Assembly: GCF_000981225.1 (NCBI RefSeq)
Contig: NZ_LAJC01000017.1
Location: 1 to 64,000 of the forward strand
Length of the DNA: 64,000 bases
Origin: Allosalinactinospora lopnorensis
Lineage (GTDB): Bacteria > Actinomycetota > Actinomycetes > Streptosporangiales > Streptosporangiaceae
Direction of reading: 5' to 3'
Part shown: positions 57,308 to 64,000 of the stretch, piece by piece
Position numbering within the stretch: the first letter of the stretch is position 1
Layout of the letters: every line of letters starts with the position of its first letter
The notes under the pieces: model-generated
What the model saw: the letters and a program-made list of their open reading frames with translations, nothing else
The model's database searches: none
Told to the model about the DNA's origin: nothing
Position numbers and translations under genes: made by a program

Positions 57308-59358
57308 ATGCCCGCCGCGCCTGAGCCCGCCGGCGACTCCATCCACATGCACGACATCACCGCCGGTGGTGATGCCATTGGTAAGAAAGTCGTCCACGAA
57401 CACCACTACGGGCCCGCCCCCCAGGCGGTGCAGGCCCTGCCCTCGGTTCCGGCCGGCTTCACCGGCCGCACCCAGGAGCTGACCGAACTGCTCGCAGCCT
57501 TGGACCCCACCTCTGCCAACGCCGCCGGGGAATCGGGGGGTGTGGTGATCTCGGCGCTGGCCGGAATGGGCGGGGTGGGCAAGACCGCGCTGGCCGCCAG
57601 GGCCGGCACCGCCGCACGCGCCAAGGCGTGGTTCAGCGGGGTGCTGTGGGTAGACCTGCGCGGCTACACCCCCGACGCCGAGCCGGTCAGCGCGCACCAG
57701 GCATTGGATGCGCTGCTGCGCGCCCTGGGGGTGGCCCCGGCACACATCCCCGCCCAGACCTCCCCGCGGGCCGCGCTGTATCGCTCCCAGCTGGCGGAGG
57801 TGGCCGCCCAGCGGGGCGGCCCGCTGCTGGTGGTGGCCGACAACGCCGCCACCCTCGCCCAGGTCCACCCCCTGCTGCCCGGCCCGGGCGGGCACCGGCT
57901 GCTGGCCACCTCCCGCGAACGGCTCGCCCTGACCGGGGCTCGCCACCTCGACCTCGACGTCCTGACCCCCCAGGAAGCGCGTGAACTGCTTGTCCGGGCG
58001 TTGCAGATCAACCACCCCGAGGACGCGCGCGGTGAAGACACCACCGGGCTAGATGAGCTCGCCGGTGTGTGCGGGTTCTTGCCGCTGGCCCTTGATGTGG
58101 CTGCGGCCGTGCTGGTGCGCTCCCCACACCTGGGGCCTTCCCGGCTGGCCACCCGCCTAAGCGGCACCGCCCGCCTGAAGCGTTTGGACCGGGTGCGCGC
58201 GGTCTTCGACGCCTCCTTCGCCCACCTCACCGAGCAGCAAGCCCAGGTGTTCCTTCTGTTGGGGGCCGCGCCGGGCCCTGCCACCTCCACCCGGGCGGCC
58301 GCGGTGCTCACCGGCCTGGACAAAGACGACGCAGAGGAGGTGCTGGAGGTGCTGGAGGTGCTGGAGGTGCTGGAGGTGCTGGCCGCGGCCCACCTGCTCA
58401 TCGCCCGCCCTAACGACCGGTGGGCCATGCACGACCTGCTCACCGACTACGCCCGCCACCACCAAACCCCCGCCACCACCAAACCCCCGCCAACCGCGAC
58501 CAGGCCCTGCACCGGCTGCTGGACTTCTACACCACCACCGCGCGTGACGCCGACGCCCACCTGCGCGCCCTGCCCGGCGATGCCGTGCCCGAGGCCTTCC
58601 CCGACCACGACGAGGCGCTGGCCTGGCTGGAGGCCGAACACCCCACTCTGCTCGCCGCCGTCGAAGCGGCGCGGGCGGCCGGCCACACCACCGCGGCCAT
58701 CGACCTGCCCCTGCATCTGGCCACCTACCTGGACCGAGGGCGCTACTTCGAGGACCTAGCGAAGGTCTCCCGCATCGCCCAGGCCACCGCCTACGCAGAA
58801 GGCGACCGCCACCGCGAAGCCAGGGCGTGGACCAACCGCGGCAACGCCCTGCGTCGGGTGCGGCGATTTGAGGAGGCCATCGACGCCCACCAGCACGACC
58901 TCGCCTACTGCCAGCAGGTGGGCGACCGCCACGGCGAAGCCAGGGCATGGAATGGCCTTGGCTTGGCCCTGCGGCAGGTGCGCCGGTTTGGCGAGGCGAT
59001 CGAGGCTCACACCTACGCCCGCGACACCTTCGCCGAACTGGGCGACCGCCACGGCGAAGCCAGGGCGTGGTACCACCTCGGCTTGACCCTGCTTTGGGTG
59101 CCGCGGTTTGGCGAGGCGATCGAGGCTCACACCTACGCCCGCGACACCTTCGCCGAACTGGGCGACCGCCACCGCGAAGCCAGGGCATGGAACAACCTCG
59201 GCCTCGCCCTGCACGGCAGCGGTCGGGTGGGTGAGGCGGTTGCGGCGGTGGAGCGGGCGGTGGAGTTGTATGAGGCGACCGGTGATGAGCACCGGGGGGC
59301 CATCGCCCAAGAGCTGCTGGCCAAGATCCGGCGAGACCTTGGCCGGGATGGGGGCTGA
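57308..59358 (+). CDS. NB-ARC/TPR (NLR-like STAND) protein, frame broken by a 17-bp duplication
   Basis: The N-terminus has the motif DSIHMHDITAGGDAIGKK (about 10-27). The NB-ARC core shows VPAGFTGRTQELTELLAALD, P-loop ISALAGMGGVGKTALAARAG (about 82-101), LLVVADNAATLAQVHPLLPG (Walker B region), RLLATSRERLALTGARHLDL (sensor) and CGFLPLALDVAAAVL (GLPL-type). A winged-helix part and RWAMHDLLTDYARHH (MHD) follow. A tandem 17-bp duplication then shifts the frame; removing one copy restores NRDQALHRLLDFYTTTARDA and the TPR region with at least four repeats around GDRHGEARAWNGLGLALRQV. Total about 675 residues. Ligand binding by the TPRs should trigger oligomerisation and, through the shared motif, activation of the membrane partner. 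Confidence 0.82.
58337..58381. repeat. Five tandem copies of GAGGTGCTG
   Basis: An in-frame 9-base microsatellite encodes (Glu-Val-Leu)5 in the NLR-like protein just before the MHD region. Copy-number change would lengthen or shorten a helix without breaking the frame. Confidence 0.85.
58455..58488. repeat. 17-bp tandem duplication that breaks the NLR-like frame
   Basis: GCCACCACCAAACCCCC occurs twice in a row (58455-58471 and 58472-58488), followed by GCCAACCGCGACC. With one copy the reading frame is continuous; with two it shifts. Confidence 0.85.
58984..59172. repeat. Identical 69-bp segments in neighbouring TPR units
   Basis: Bases 58984-59052 and 59104-59172 are identical, 120 bases apart, with similar sequence also around 58921 and 58801. 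Such uniform repeats indicate recent duplication or gene conversion of TPR units. Confidence 0.8.
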
Positions 59359-59603
59359 CTTCTGGGAGGGTCCGCGGGCCACCCGGTTGGCCAGACGGCC
59401 AGAGGGTCACTGCAGGGTGTGGCCGACGCGTACCAGGCGGGCAACGAAAAAAGCTGGGGGACGCCCACCGGATCCAACCCGGCCATGTGACCGCGGCGGG
59501 GGCCTCGCCCCCGAGGCCACCCGCTCTGGGCTTTTCCCGCTACGCCTGAGCCGCCCCCAAGCGCCCTTGAGGAAGCCTTCTGAGAGCCCCGAGCTGTGAT
59601 GGC
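59359..59603. other. Convergent spacer, no gene seen
   Basis: It lies between the NLR-like gene and a minus-strand membrane protein gene and carries no recognisable feature. Confidence 0.35.
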
Positions 59604-59843
59604 CTACTCGGGCTTGTGGCCTTCAGGGGGAGTGCGCCCCTGGTGGGGGTGGGCGATCAGCGAGTCGAAGAACCGGAAGGCGCTGGCGAACACCACCAGG
59701 CCAGCGAGGACCGCCTCGGCAATATGGCGGCCAGACAACCAGGTCAGCACCGCCGCTACCCCGGTGCAGACACAGCTCATCGACAACACCAAAGCCAGGC
59801 GCATGCTCAGGCGGGCAGAAGGAGCGTCTCCAAAGGAGGTCAT
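59604..59843 (-). CDS. Small two-helix membrane protein
   Basis: 79 residues: RLALVLSMSCVCTGVAAVLT and HIAEAVLAGLVVFASAFRFF are two membrane helices, with a short polar N-terminus (MTSFGDAPSARLSM) and a basic, Pro-rich tail ending EGHKPE. An incomplete relative, ending LAGAFKFADSVIHS, occurs near 63.6 kb on the same strand. Function unknown. Confidence 0.58.
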   Translation of the reverse strand: MTSFGDAPSARLSMRLALVLSMSCVCTGVAAVLTWLSGRHIAEAVLAGLVVFASAFRFFDSLIAHPHQGRTPPEGHKPE

Positions 59844-60086
59844 GACAACCTTTCAGCGGTAAAGGGCCACAGCCCGGACGATGCCGGGCTGTAGGTCGCT
59901 TCGGCCCCACCACCCCACGGCAGCAAGCGATTCAACGGCGAGAGAAAAACCTCGAGAAAATCCGTGGGGTCCCTGCCCTGCCCTGACATAGGAGGGACGG
60001 CACGCCTTCACGCGGCGTGGCGCTCCCGGCCGGTCGTTTCCGGGAGCGCCTATCGCGTCACAAGGAAGGACACGAAGGGAACACGG

Positions 60087-60970
60087 ATGGACGAGCAGGC
60101 CGGACTGGGTCCGGGCTCGTCTGAGCGCCTACAACCCGATGTATGTAGGCGCTCAGGCGAGCCCGGCTCCGGTTCCGCGAATCTTTCCACCGGCTCTTTG
60201 CATCCCCCCGCCGGTGACTGGGCGGTGTTGGGAGACCTCCTTGAGCGCCTCGAAGCGGACTACGCTTCTGAGGAAGGCGACCAGCTGCGTCAGGGCCAGG
60301 AGAACCTGCTTCGACGCCTGGCCGACCACACCCTCCTCAGCGAGCTCGCTGAGGACGGCTTCACTGGCCCCCGCTATGAGATGTTCGAGGCTGACCTGGC
60401 CGCATATGGCTATCCGGTCATGCTCTCCTGGATCCGAAAACGCCGCATCTACTCCCTGTGCGCACGCCAGGGCCGCCCCCTACAGCCCCTCGAAGCCGAC
60501 GCCGAGCTGCTGAGCACCTCGTTCAACGAACGTCTCGGACTTGCGGTAGAGACCGTGGCCGAGGCGCTGAAGTTCTTCCGAGACCACGCGCTCATGCAGC
60601 GTAAATGGTCGATCGAGGGCGGCGCCTCGATCAAGACCTACTTCGTCGGCGCCTGCCTCTTGGCCTTCCCCAACGTCTACCGCCGCTGGTCGGGTGAGCG
60701 CGCCAAATGGCGCCAGGCCCATTCAGTCGCCGCTGCCTTTGAGGACGACCGCTGCGTTATGGACCACATCCGGGATCCGGCCGAGACTGCCACGTTGAAG
60801 CTGATGGCCCAGCAGGCCATGGATGAGATGCCACCTGACACCCGTGAGATAGCCGAACTCGTCCTCGACGGTCACACCCATGCCGAGATTGGCCAGCAAC
60901 TAGGATGAGCCCCCGCGCAGTCGAAGGCCGCCTTTATCGGATCCGGAGGAGGATGGGAGAACGAGGATGA
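60087..60970 (+). CDS. Sigma-70-like (ECF-related) protein, region 4 restored by one-base frameshift
   Basis: The N-terminal part contains AAYGYPVMLSWIRKRRIYSL and LLSTSFNERLGLAVETVAEA then KFFRDHALMQRKWSIEGGAS with YFVGACLLAFPNVYRRWSGE, resembling sigma region 2. Region 4 begins MPPDTREIAELVLDGHTHAE and IGQQLG, then hits a stop; one more base near 60906 gives MSPRAVEGRLYRIRRRM, the expected recognition helix end. In that restored frame the stop overlaps the next ATG as ATGA, strong support for a single-base error. About 294 residues. It probably directs RNA polymerase to a small regulon together with the Crp-like protein it is coupled to. Confidence 0.68.
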
Positions 60971-62007
60971 GCGAATCCCACTTCAGCGCGGACGACATCG
61001 TCCTCCTCTACGAGGTCCTGGAACGTCTCCAAGCCGAATCGCCCGACCCCGTACGCGCTGAGACGCTCTCGGCTCTGTCCTGCGTGCGCGATGCGGCCGA
61101 CCACGGTGAACCGGTCGATTCCGAAGCTCAGCAATCTGCGCTGACGGCGCTACAGCGCTACCTCTCTCTTGTAAACGAGAGTTCGCTGGGCACCGCAGGG
61201 GCTCGAGCGATGAAACGGCGAGCTCTTTCCGCTCATGTCAGCGCGATCCTGCAGGCTGCCCACAAGCCCGATGAGCACCGTCGGACCTCCCCCCAAGGCG
61301 GCAGGGGCGTGGGGGGAGGGGGCCGCCGTCCTTGGCCCGCGAAAAGCGTCATCGCCTCCCTCAAGCCCGACCAGTGCCGTGCTCTCCTCGCCCTGGGGCA
61401 TCTGCGACACTTCGCCGCCGAAGACGTCCTGGTGCACCAGGGCGAGAGAACGAGACACGTCTTCGTGCTCATCGACGGCGTCACCAAGGTGACCCACAGC
61501 TCCCGCAACGGGCGCCGCGTCCTGCTCGCGATCCGTTCCCGCGGCGACCTCATCGGTGAGCTGGCCAGCCTGGACGGCAGTCCGCGGATCGCGACGGTCA
61601 CCGCCACCGGCCTGGTCTCCGCCGTGGTCATCGCGCACCGGGACTTCGAGGCGTTCCTGGCCAAAAACCCGGAGGTCTCCCAGGCGGTCAGCGCGTCGAT
61701 CGCCGGCAAGTTCCACTCCACCACCCAGCGGGTGATCGACTACAGCGCGCACGACGTCCCGGTGCGCCTGGCCCGGGTGCTGTACCAGCTCTACCAGGAC
61801 TACGGGCTACGCAAAGGCGACCGCGTCGAACTGGGAATCCCCATCACCCCGCCCGAGCTCGCCTCCATCATCGGCGCCTCGGAGGTCACCGTACAGAAGG
61901 CCCTGGCTGACCTGCGGCAGCGCAGAATCGCCAGCACCGGCTACCGCACCAACGCGATCACCTCATTTGCGGCACTCGCGGAAACAGCAGATATCAATGA
62001 CCAGTGA
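60967..62007 (+). CDS. Crp/Fnr-family transcription regulator
   Basis: 346 residues. Residues 1-110 are an extra helical region (VLLYEVLERLQAESPDPVRA) with a Gly-rich linker. The cyclic-nucleotide-binding-like domain follows: LGHLRHFAAEDVLVHQGERT, VFVLIDGVTKVTHSSRNGRR and GDLIGELASLDGSPRIATVT (GELA phosphate-binding cassette). The C-terminal HTH is ITPPELASIIGASEVTVQKA with LADLRQRRIAST. GEL is present but the cassette lacks the full RTA signature of cAMP binders, so the ligand is unclear. Coupled to the sigma-like gene upstream; the extra N-terminus could be the contact. Confidence 0.85.
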   Translation: MSESHFSADDIVLLYEVLERLQAESPDPVRAETLSALSCVRDAADHGEPVDSEAQQSALTALQRYLSLVNESSLGTAGARAMKRRALSAHVSAILQAAHKPDEHRRTSPQGGRGVGGGGRRPWPAKSVIASLKPDQCRALLALGHLRHFAAEDVLVHQGERTRHVFVLIDGVTKVTHSSRNGRRVLLAIRSRGDLIGELASLDGSPRIATVTATGLVSAVVIAHRDFEAFLAKNPEVSQAVSASIAGKFHSTTQRVIDYSAHDVPVRLARVLYQLYQDYGLRKGDRVELGIPITPPELASIIGASEVTVQKALADLRQRRIASTGYRTNAITSFAALAETADINDQ

Positions 62008-62166
62008 GTTTTGGCTCAGATCCACCCACCTGGCCACCATGGCGCTGCTGGGACAAACGGATGCGCGAGCGCGGCGCGGTGTCCTTCTCGCCGAAGGCGC
62101 GGCCGCCAGCTCGTCCCGCGAACGTACCGACGTCTGCCACGAATCCGCGGAAACCGCTCCGCGAAT

Positions 62167-62209
62167 GAGTACGGGTGCGCACACTCTGGATGTGTACGCA
62201 CCCGTACTC
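62167..62209 (+). terminator. 13-bp perfect hairpin after the Crp-like gene
   Basis: Arms GAGTACGGGTGCG (62167-62179) and CGCACCCGTACTC (62197-62209) with further ACAC/GTGT pairing inside the loop, followed by GTTTT. A terminator for the Crp-like gene is most likely; lying 13 bases before the next start it could also regulate that gene. Confidence 0.6.
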
Positions 62210-62222
62210 GTTTTGGGGTGGG

Positions 62223-62645
62223 ATGGAGGACGACCGGTGGCCCGCCTTCCGCGGTGAACCCACCGTGGAGCAGGGTTCGGAGCACGTGCGCGACCGGCTG
62301 GGCACCGTGGTGACCGACGTCGCCGACACCGGCGGCGCGGTGGTGCTCACCGACGCCGGCACCCCCGACGGGGCGATCGTGCACCGCGACGTGCTCGCCC
62401 AGGCCGGGCTCGACATCGCGGCCGAATGGGGGGTGCGCCAGGCCCGCGCCGCCGAGATCGGCCCCCAGGGCATCACCTACCGCGGATCCCTGGCCGGGGT
62501 GCTGGTCGACCAGGCCACCGCCGCGGCGCTCGCCTGCGGGCTGCCGGTGCTCCTCTTCGAGGAGCTGGAGCTGGCGCCCGGCGGTACCACCCTGGCCAAC
62601 GACTCACCCAGCACCGACGACTCGAACTCCTACGCAAGATCCTGA
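62223..62645 (+). CDS. Hypothetical protein with Phd/YefM-like N-terminus, C-terminus probably cut
   Basis: 140 residues. EQGSEHVRDRLGTVVTDVAD then TGGAVVLTDAGTPDGAIVHR resembles the Phd/YefM antitoxin fold (RDRLGELVxxV...GxxVVLTxxGxPxAxLV). A second half GITYRGSLAGVLVDQATAAA and LACGLPVLLFEELELAPGG follows. The last 20 residues (TLANDSPSTDDSNSYARS) overlap the start of the integrase remnant in another frame, so the true end has probably been lost. No toxin gene is adjacent. Confidence 0.48.
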   Translation: MEDDRWPAFRGEPTVEQGSEHVRDRLGTVVTDVADTGGAVVLTDAGTPDGAIVHRDVLAQAGLDIAAEWGVRQARAAEIGPQGITYRGSLAGVLVDQATAAALACGLPVLLFEELELAPGGTTLANDSPSTDDSNSYARS

Positions 62646-63121
62646 ACGAAGCTTCGGGGCCACTGCGTTCACGCACGGCGGCCTGCCTCATGCTCCTCTA
62701 CGCCCAGCCCGCAAGCCGCATCGTCCTGCTGACCACCGACGACATCACCCAGGACGACGGCCAGGTCTTCATCCGCTTCGGTGACCCGCCGACCCTGGTC
62801 CCCAGCCCCTTCGACGGACTCTTGCTCCGCGCCCGCCACGAGCGCGGCAACGCGAAGACTTCTGCCTCGGCCGACTCTCCCTGGCTCTTCCCCGGACAGG
62901 CCGGGCGGCCGCTGAACTCCTTGTACCTCGCGGCTCTGGTCGGCGAGATCGGTATCCCCAGCGGCTCGGTCCGCTCTGCTGCCCTGCGCCAACTCGTGCT
63001 CCAGGCTCCCGCTCCGGTCATCGCCCGCGCCCTCGGCTTCCACGACAAGACCACCACCCGCATCGCCGCGAGCGAGGGTGGGGCCTGGAACCGCTACGCC
63101 ACCAGTGACCACACGCAGTGA
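62607..63121 (+). pseudogene. Tyrosine-recombinase/integrase-like fragment
   Basis: ELLRKILNEASGPLRSRTAA, LMLLYAQPASRIVLLTTDDI and SPWLFPGQAGRPLNSLYLAA then VRSAALRQLVLQAPAPVIAR and ALGFHDKTTTRIAASEGGAW resemble the catalytic half of an actinobacterial integrase, with HD/HDKTT where HxLGH-type motifs occur. No start codon with a ribosome site precedes it and the N-terminal half is missing. Confidence 0.5.
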
Positions 63122-63141
63122 CCAAGACGGCAGGGACTGCG

Positions 63142-63219
63142 GAGAATAGTAGGGTCGGGTCGAGGCGCGGTTCCAAACTTGCGGTTGGACCGTTTCCTCG
63201 ACCCGACCCTACTATTCTC
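63142..63219. repeat. Perfect 24-bp inverted repeat with 30-base loop
   Basis: Arms 63142-63165 and 63196-63219 are exact reverse complements. Within the loop GGTTCCAA and TTGGACC can pair further. It begins 20 bases after the stop of the integrase fragment. It could be a terminator, a recombination site or the ends of a tiny mobile element. Confidence 0.78.
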
Positions 63220-63227
63220 GGCGGCGG

Positions 63228-63509
63228 TTCAGTGACGGCGGGATCCCTGCCACCGAGGAGATGTGCGCCCGGCTGTCCCCGCTGGGCTACGGGCACATTA
63301 GCCTCCTGGGCTCCTACGCTTTCCCCAACCCGATGTGGAAGCCGGGCTGCGCACCCGGCGCCGACGAGGACGGCGCCAACACCTCCACCCTGCTCGCCTA
63401 CTCCGGCCACACCTCAGTGGCGTCCGTGGCCCGCTACGCCCGGGTCTCCACCGAGGCGCTCTCGGCCTGGCAGGCCCAACGCGACCCGGCTGCCCGCAGG
63501 ACGCACTGA
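63228..63509 (+). pseudogene. Chimeric remnant: Tn3-type transposase tail joined to an integrase tail
   Basis: EEMCARLSPLGYGHISLLGS then YAFPNP resembles the last residues of Tn3-family transposases (ARLSPLxxxHIxxxGxYxF). It continues without a break into NTSTLLAYSGHTSVASVARY and ARVSTEALSAWQAQRD, an integrase C-terminus with the GHTS...Y pattern that includes the catalytic Tyr region. The join shows recombination between two mobile-element genes. Confidence 0.5.
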
Positions 63510-63569
63510 ATGGTGACCAGTGGCCAGCTGCGCCGCAGGGGCGGGGTAGCCCAGCCGGGGGTGGGCCCG

Positions 63570-63645
63570 TCATGAATGGATCACCGAGTCAGCGAACTTG
63601 AACGCCCCGGCGAGCACGAGCAGCCCGGCCAGGATGCGTCGCCTC
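63570..63645 (-). pseudogene. C-terminal fragment of the small two-helix membrane protein
   Basis: The minus strand encodes RRILAGLLVLAGAFKFADSV then IHS and a stop, matching EAVLAGLVVFASAFRFFDSL of the protein at 59.6-59.84 kb. The N-terminal helix is absent. Confidence 0.55.
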
Positions 63646-63803
63646 CCGCTTCCCCGGTTTGGGACAGCCCCTGCGGCGGCCCTCACCGCGTAGATGTGAC
63701 ATCTCGCTCTCGGCGCACGCGGGGACACTCGTCTCAGAGGTTGCGCGACTGCTATTTGAGATCCGGACGGCAGGTTAGAGACATGCAGGCAGAAATGGAT
63801 TGC
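63646..63803. other. Gene-free stretch
   Basis: No supported feature between the membrane-protein fragment and the partial gene at the window edge. Confidence 0.35.
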
Positions 63804-64000
63804 TTACCGCACGGTGTCGTTGACGCACTCGACTCCAGCCTGCTCCGCCCATGCCCGTAGGCTCGGCTGAAAGCGGGGGTCCCAGTAGCGCATGCGCAGC
63901 TGTCCTTGGGGGCTGAACTGCAGGATCTCAGGCCGGCCGAAGGCTTGGACAAGGTGGCCACCCAGCCGGTGGGCGGCTGCCACCAGTTCGGGTCCTTCAT
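63804..64000 (-). CDS. C-terminal part of a gene that starts beyond the right edge
   Basis: The minus-strand frame reads DPELVAAAHRLGGHLVQAFG then RPEILQFSPQGQLRMRYWDP and RFQPSLRAWAEQAGVECVND before its stop. It looks like a genuine protein end (amphipathic helix, then beta strands). I do not recognise the family from this part. Confidence 0.5.
   Translation of the reverse strand, partial: EGPELVAAAHRLGGHLVQAFGRPEILQFSPQGQLRMRYWDPRFQPSLRAWAEQAGVECVNDTVR

Noticed and set aside
58337-58381. Tandem 9-base repeats considered as a CRISPR-like or VNTR array
   Set aside because: No spacers; it is a coding microsatellite inside the NLR-like gene.
1-64000. tRNA genes or tRNA-derived attachment sites
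   Set aside because: None recognised by eye on either strand, despite integrase remnants; a covariance-model scan would settle this.

Overview
The window is high-GC actinomycete DNA. Marker families are DUF574 SAM methyltransferases, XRE/DUF5753 plus DUF397 pairs, an F420/FMN luciferase-like oxidoreductase, a MobF relaxase remnant and replication-relaxation/ParB conjugation genes. A Nocardiopsaceae or Streptosporangiales source fits, but this is inference. The gene content is accessory rather than core: a natural-product fragment, several conflict systems and a conjugative element, with many decayed genes at the joins.

Layout. 0-5.5 kb: the 3' end of a polyketide synthase (acyltransferase and carrier protein), two tandem DUF574 methyltransferases, a small zinc protein, and a HAD protein between two clipped endonuclease/exonuclease/phosphatase fragments. 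5.5-12.1 kb: a tightly coupled plus-strand operon of HAD, nucleotidyltransferase, a tryptophanyl-tRNA-synthetase-like/PLP-aminotransferase fusion, a second TrpRS, an APH-like kinase and a luciferase-like oxidoreductase. 12.1-16.6 kb: a dead regulator/DUF397 pair, a LexA box in front of an imuA gene cut by an IS3 remnant, and an HTH plus membrane-protein pair. 16.7-22.7 kb: a type I restriction-modification locus, hsdM-hsdS-hsdR. 22.7-38.7 kb: an island bounded by two copies of the same gene tail in direct orientation. It holds an ImmA/IrrE-type regulator with a TGT-like protein, an autoregulated winged helix protein, an integrase stump and the three-gene pPIWI-RE island (REase, DinG-like helicase, pPIWI-RE protein). 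39.5-41.4 kb: an anti-sigma-type ATPase divergent from an intact XRE/DUF5753-DUF397 pair. 41.6-55.4 kb: a long minus-strand, translationally coupled conjugation and replication module (membrane protein, VirB4/TraG-type ATPase, replication-relaxation protein, ParB, DUF4417) that ends in two large proteins sharing an 18-residue N-terminal tag, one with a kinase-like and one with an ADP-ribosyltransferase-like C-terminus. 55.5-64 kb: small proteins, an NB-ARC/TPR (NLR-like) protein with a neighbouring two-helix membrane protein that shares its glycine-rich motif, a coupled sigma-like/Crp-like pair, then integrase and transposon debris.

The best candidates for an undescribed system are (1) the NLR-like protein with its membrane partner, which look like an amyloid-motif signalling pair, (2) the TrpRS-like/aminotransferase operon, and (3) the tagged twin proteins of the conjugation module. 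The pPIWI-RE island is known from comparative genomics and is the clearest defence-type locus here.

A caution applies throughout. More than ten otherwise well-preserved genes carry a single-base frameshift, often in G or C runs. This could be draft-sequence error as easily as real decay, so those genes are given as one feature spanning both frames.
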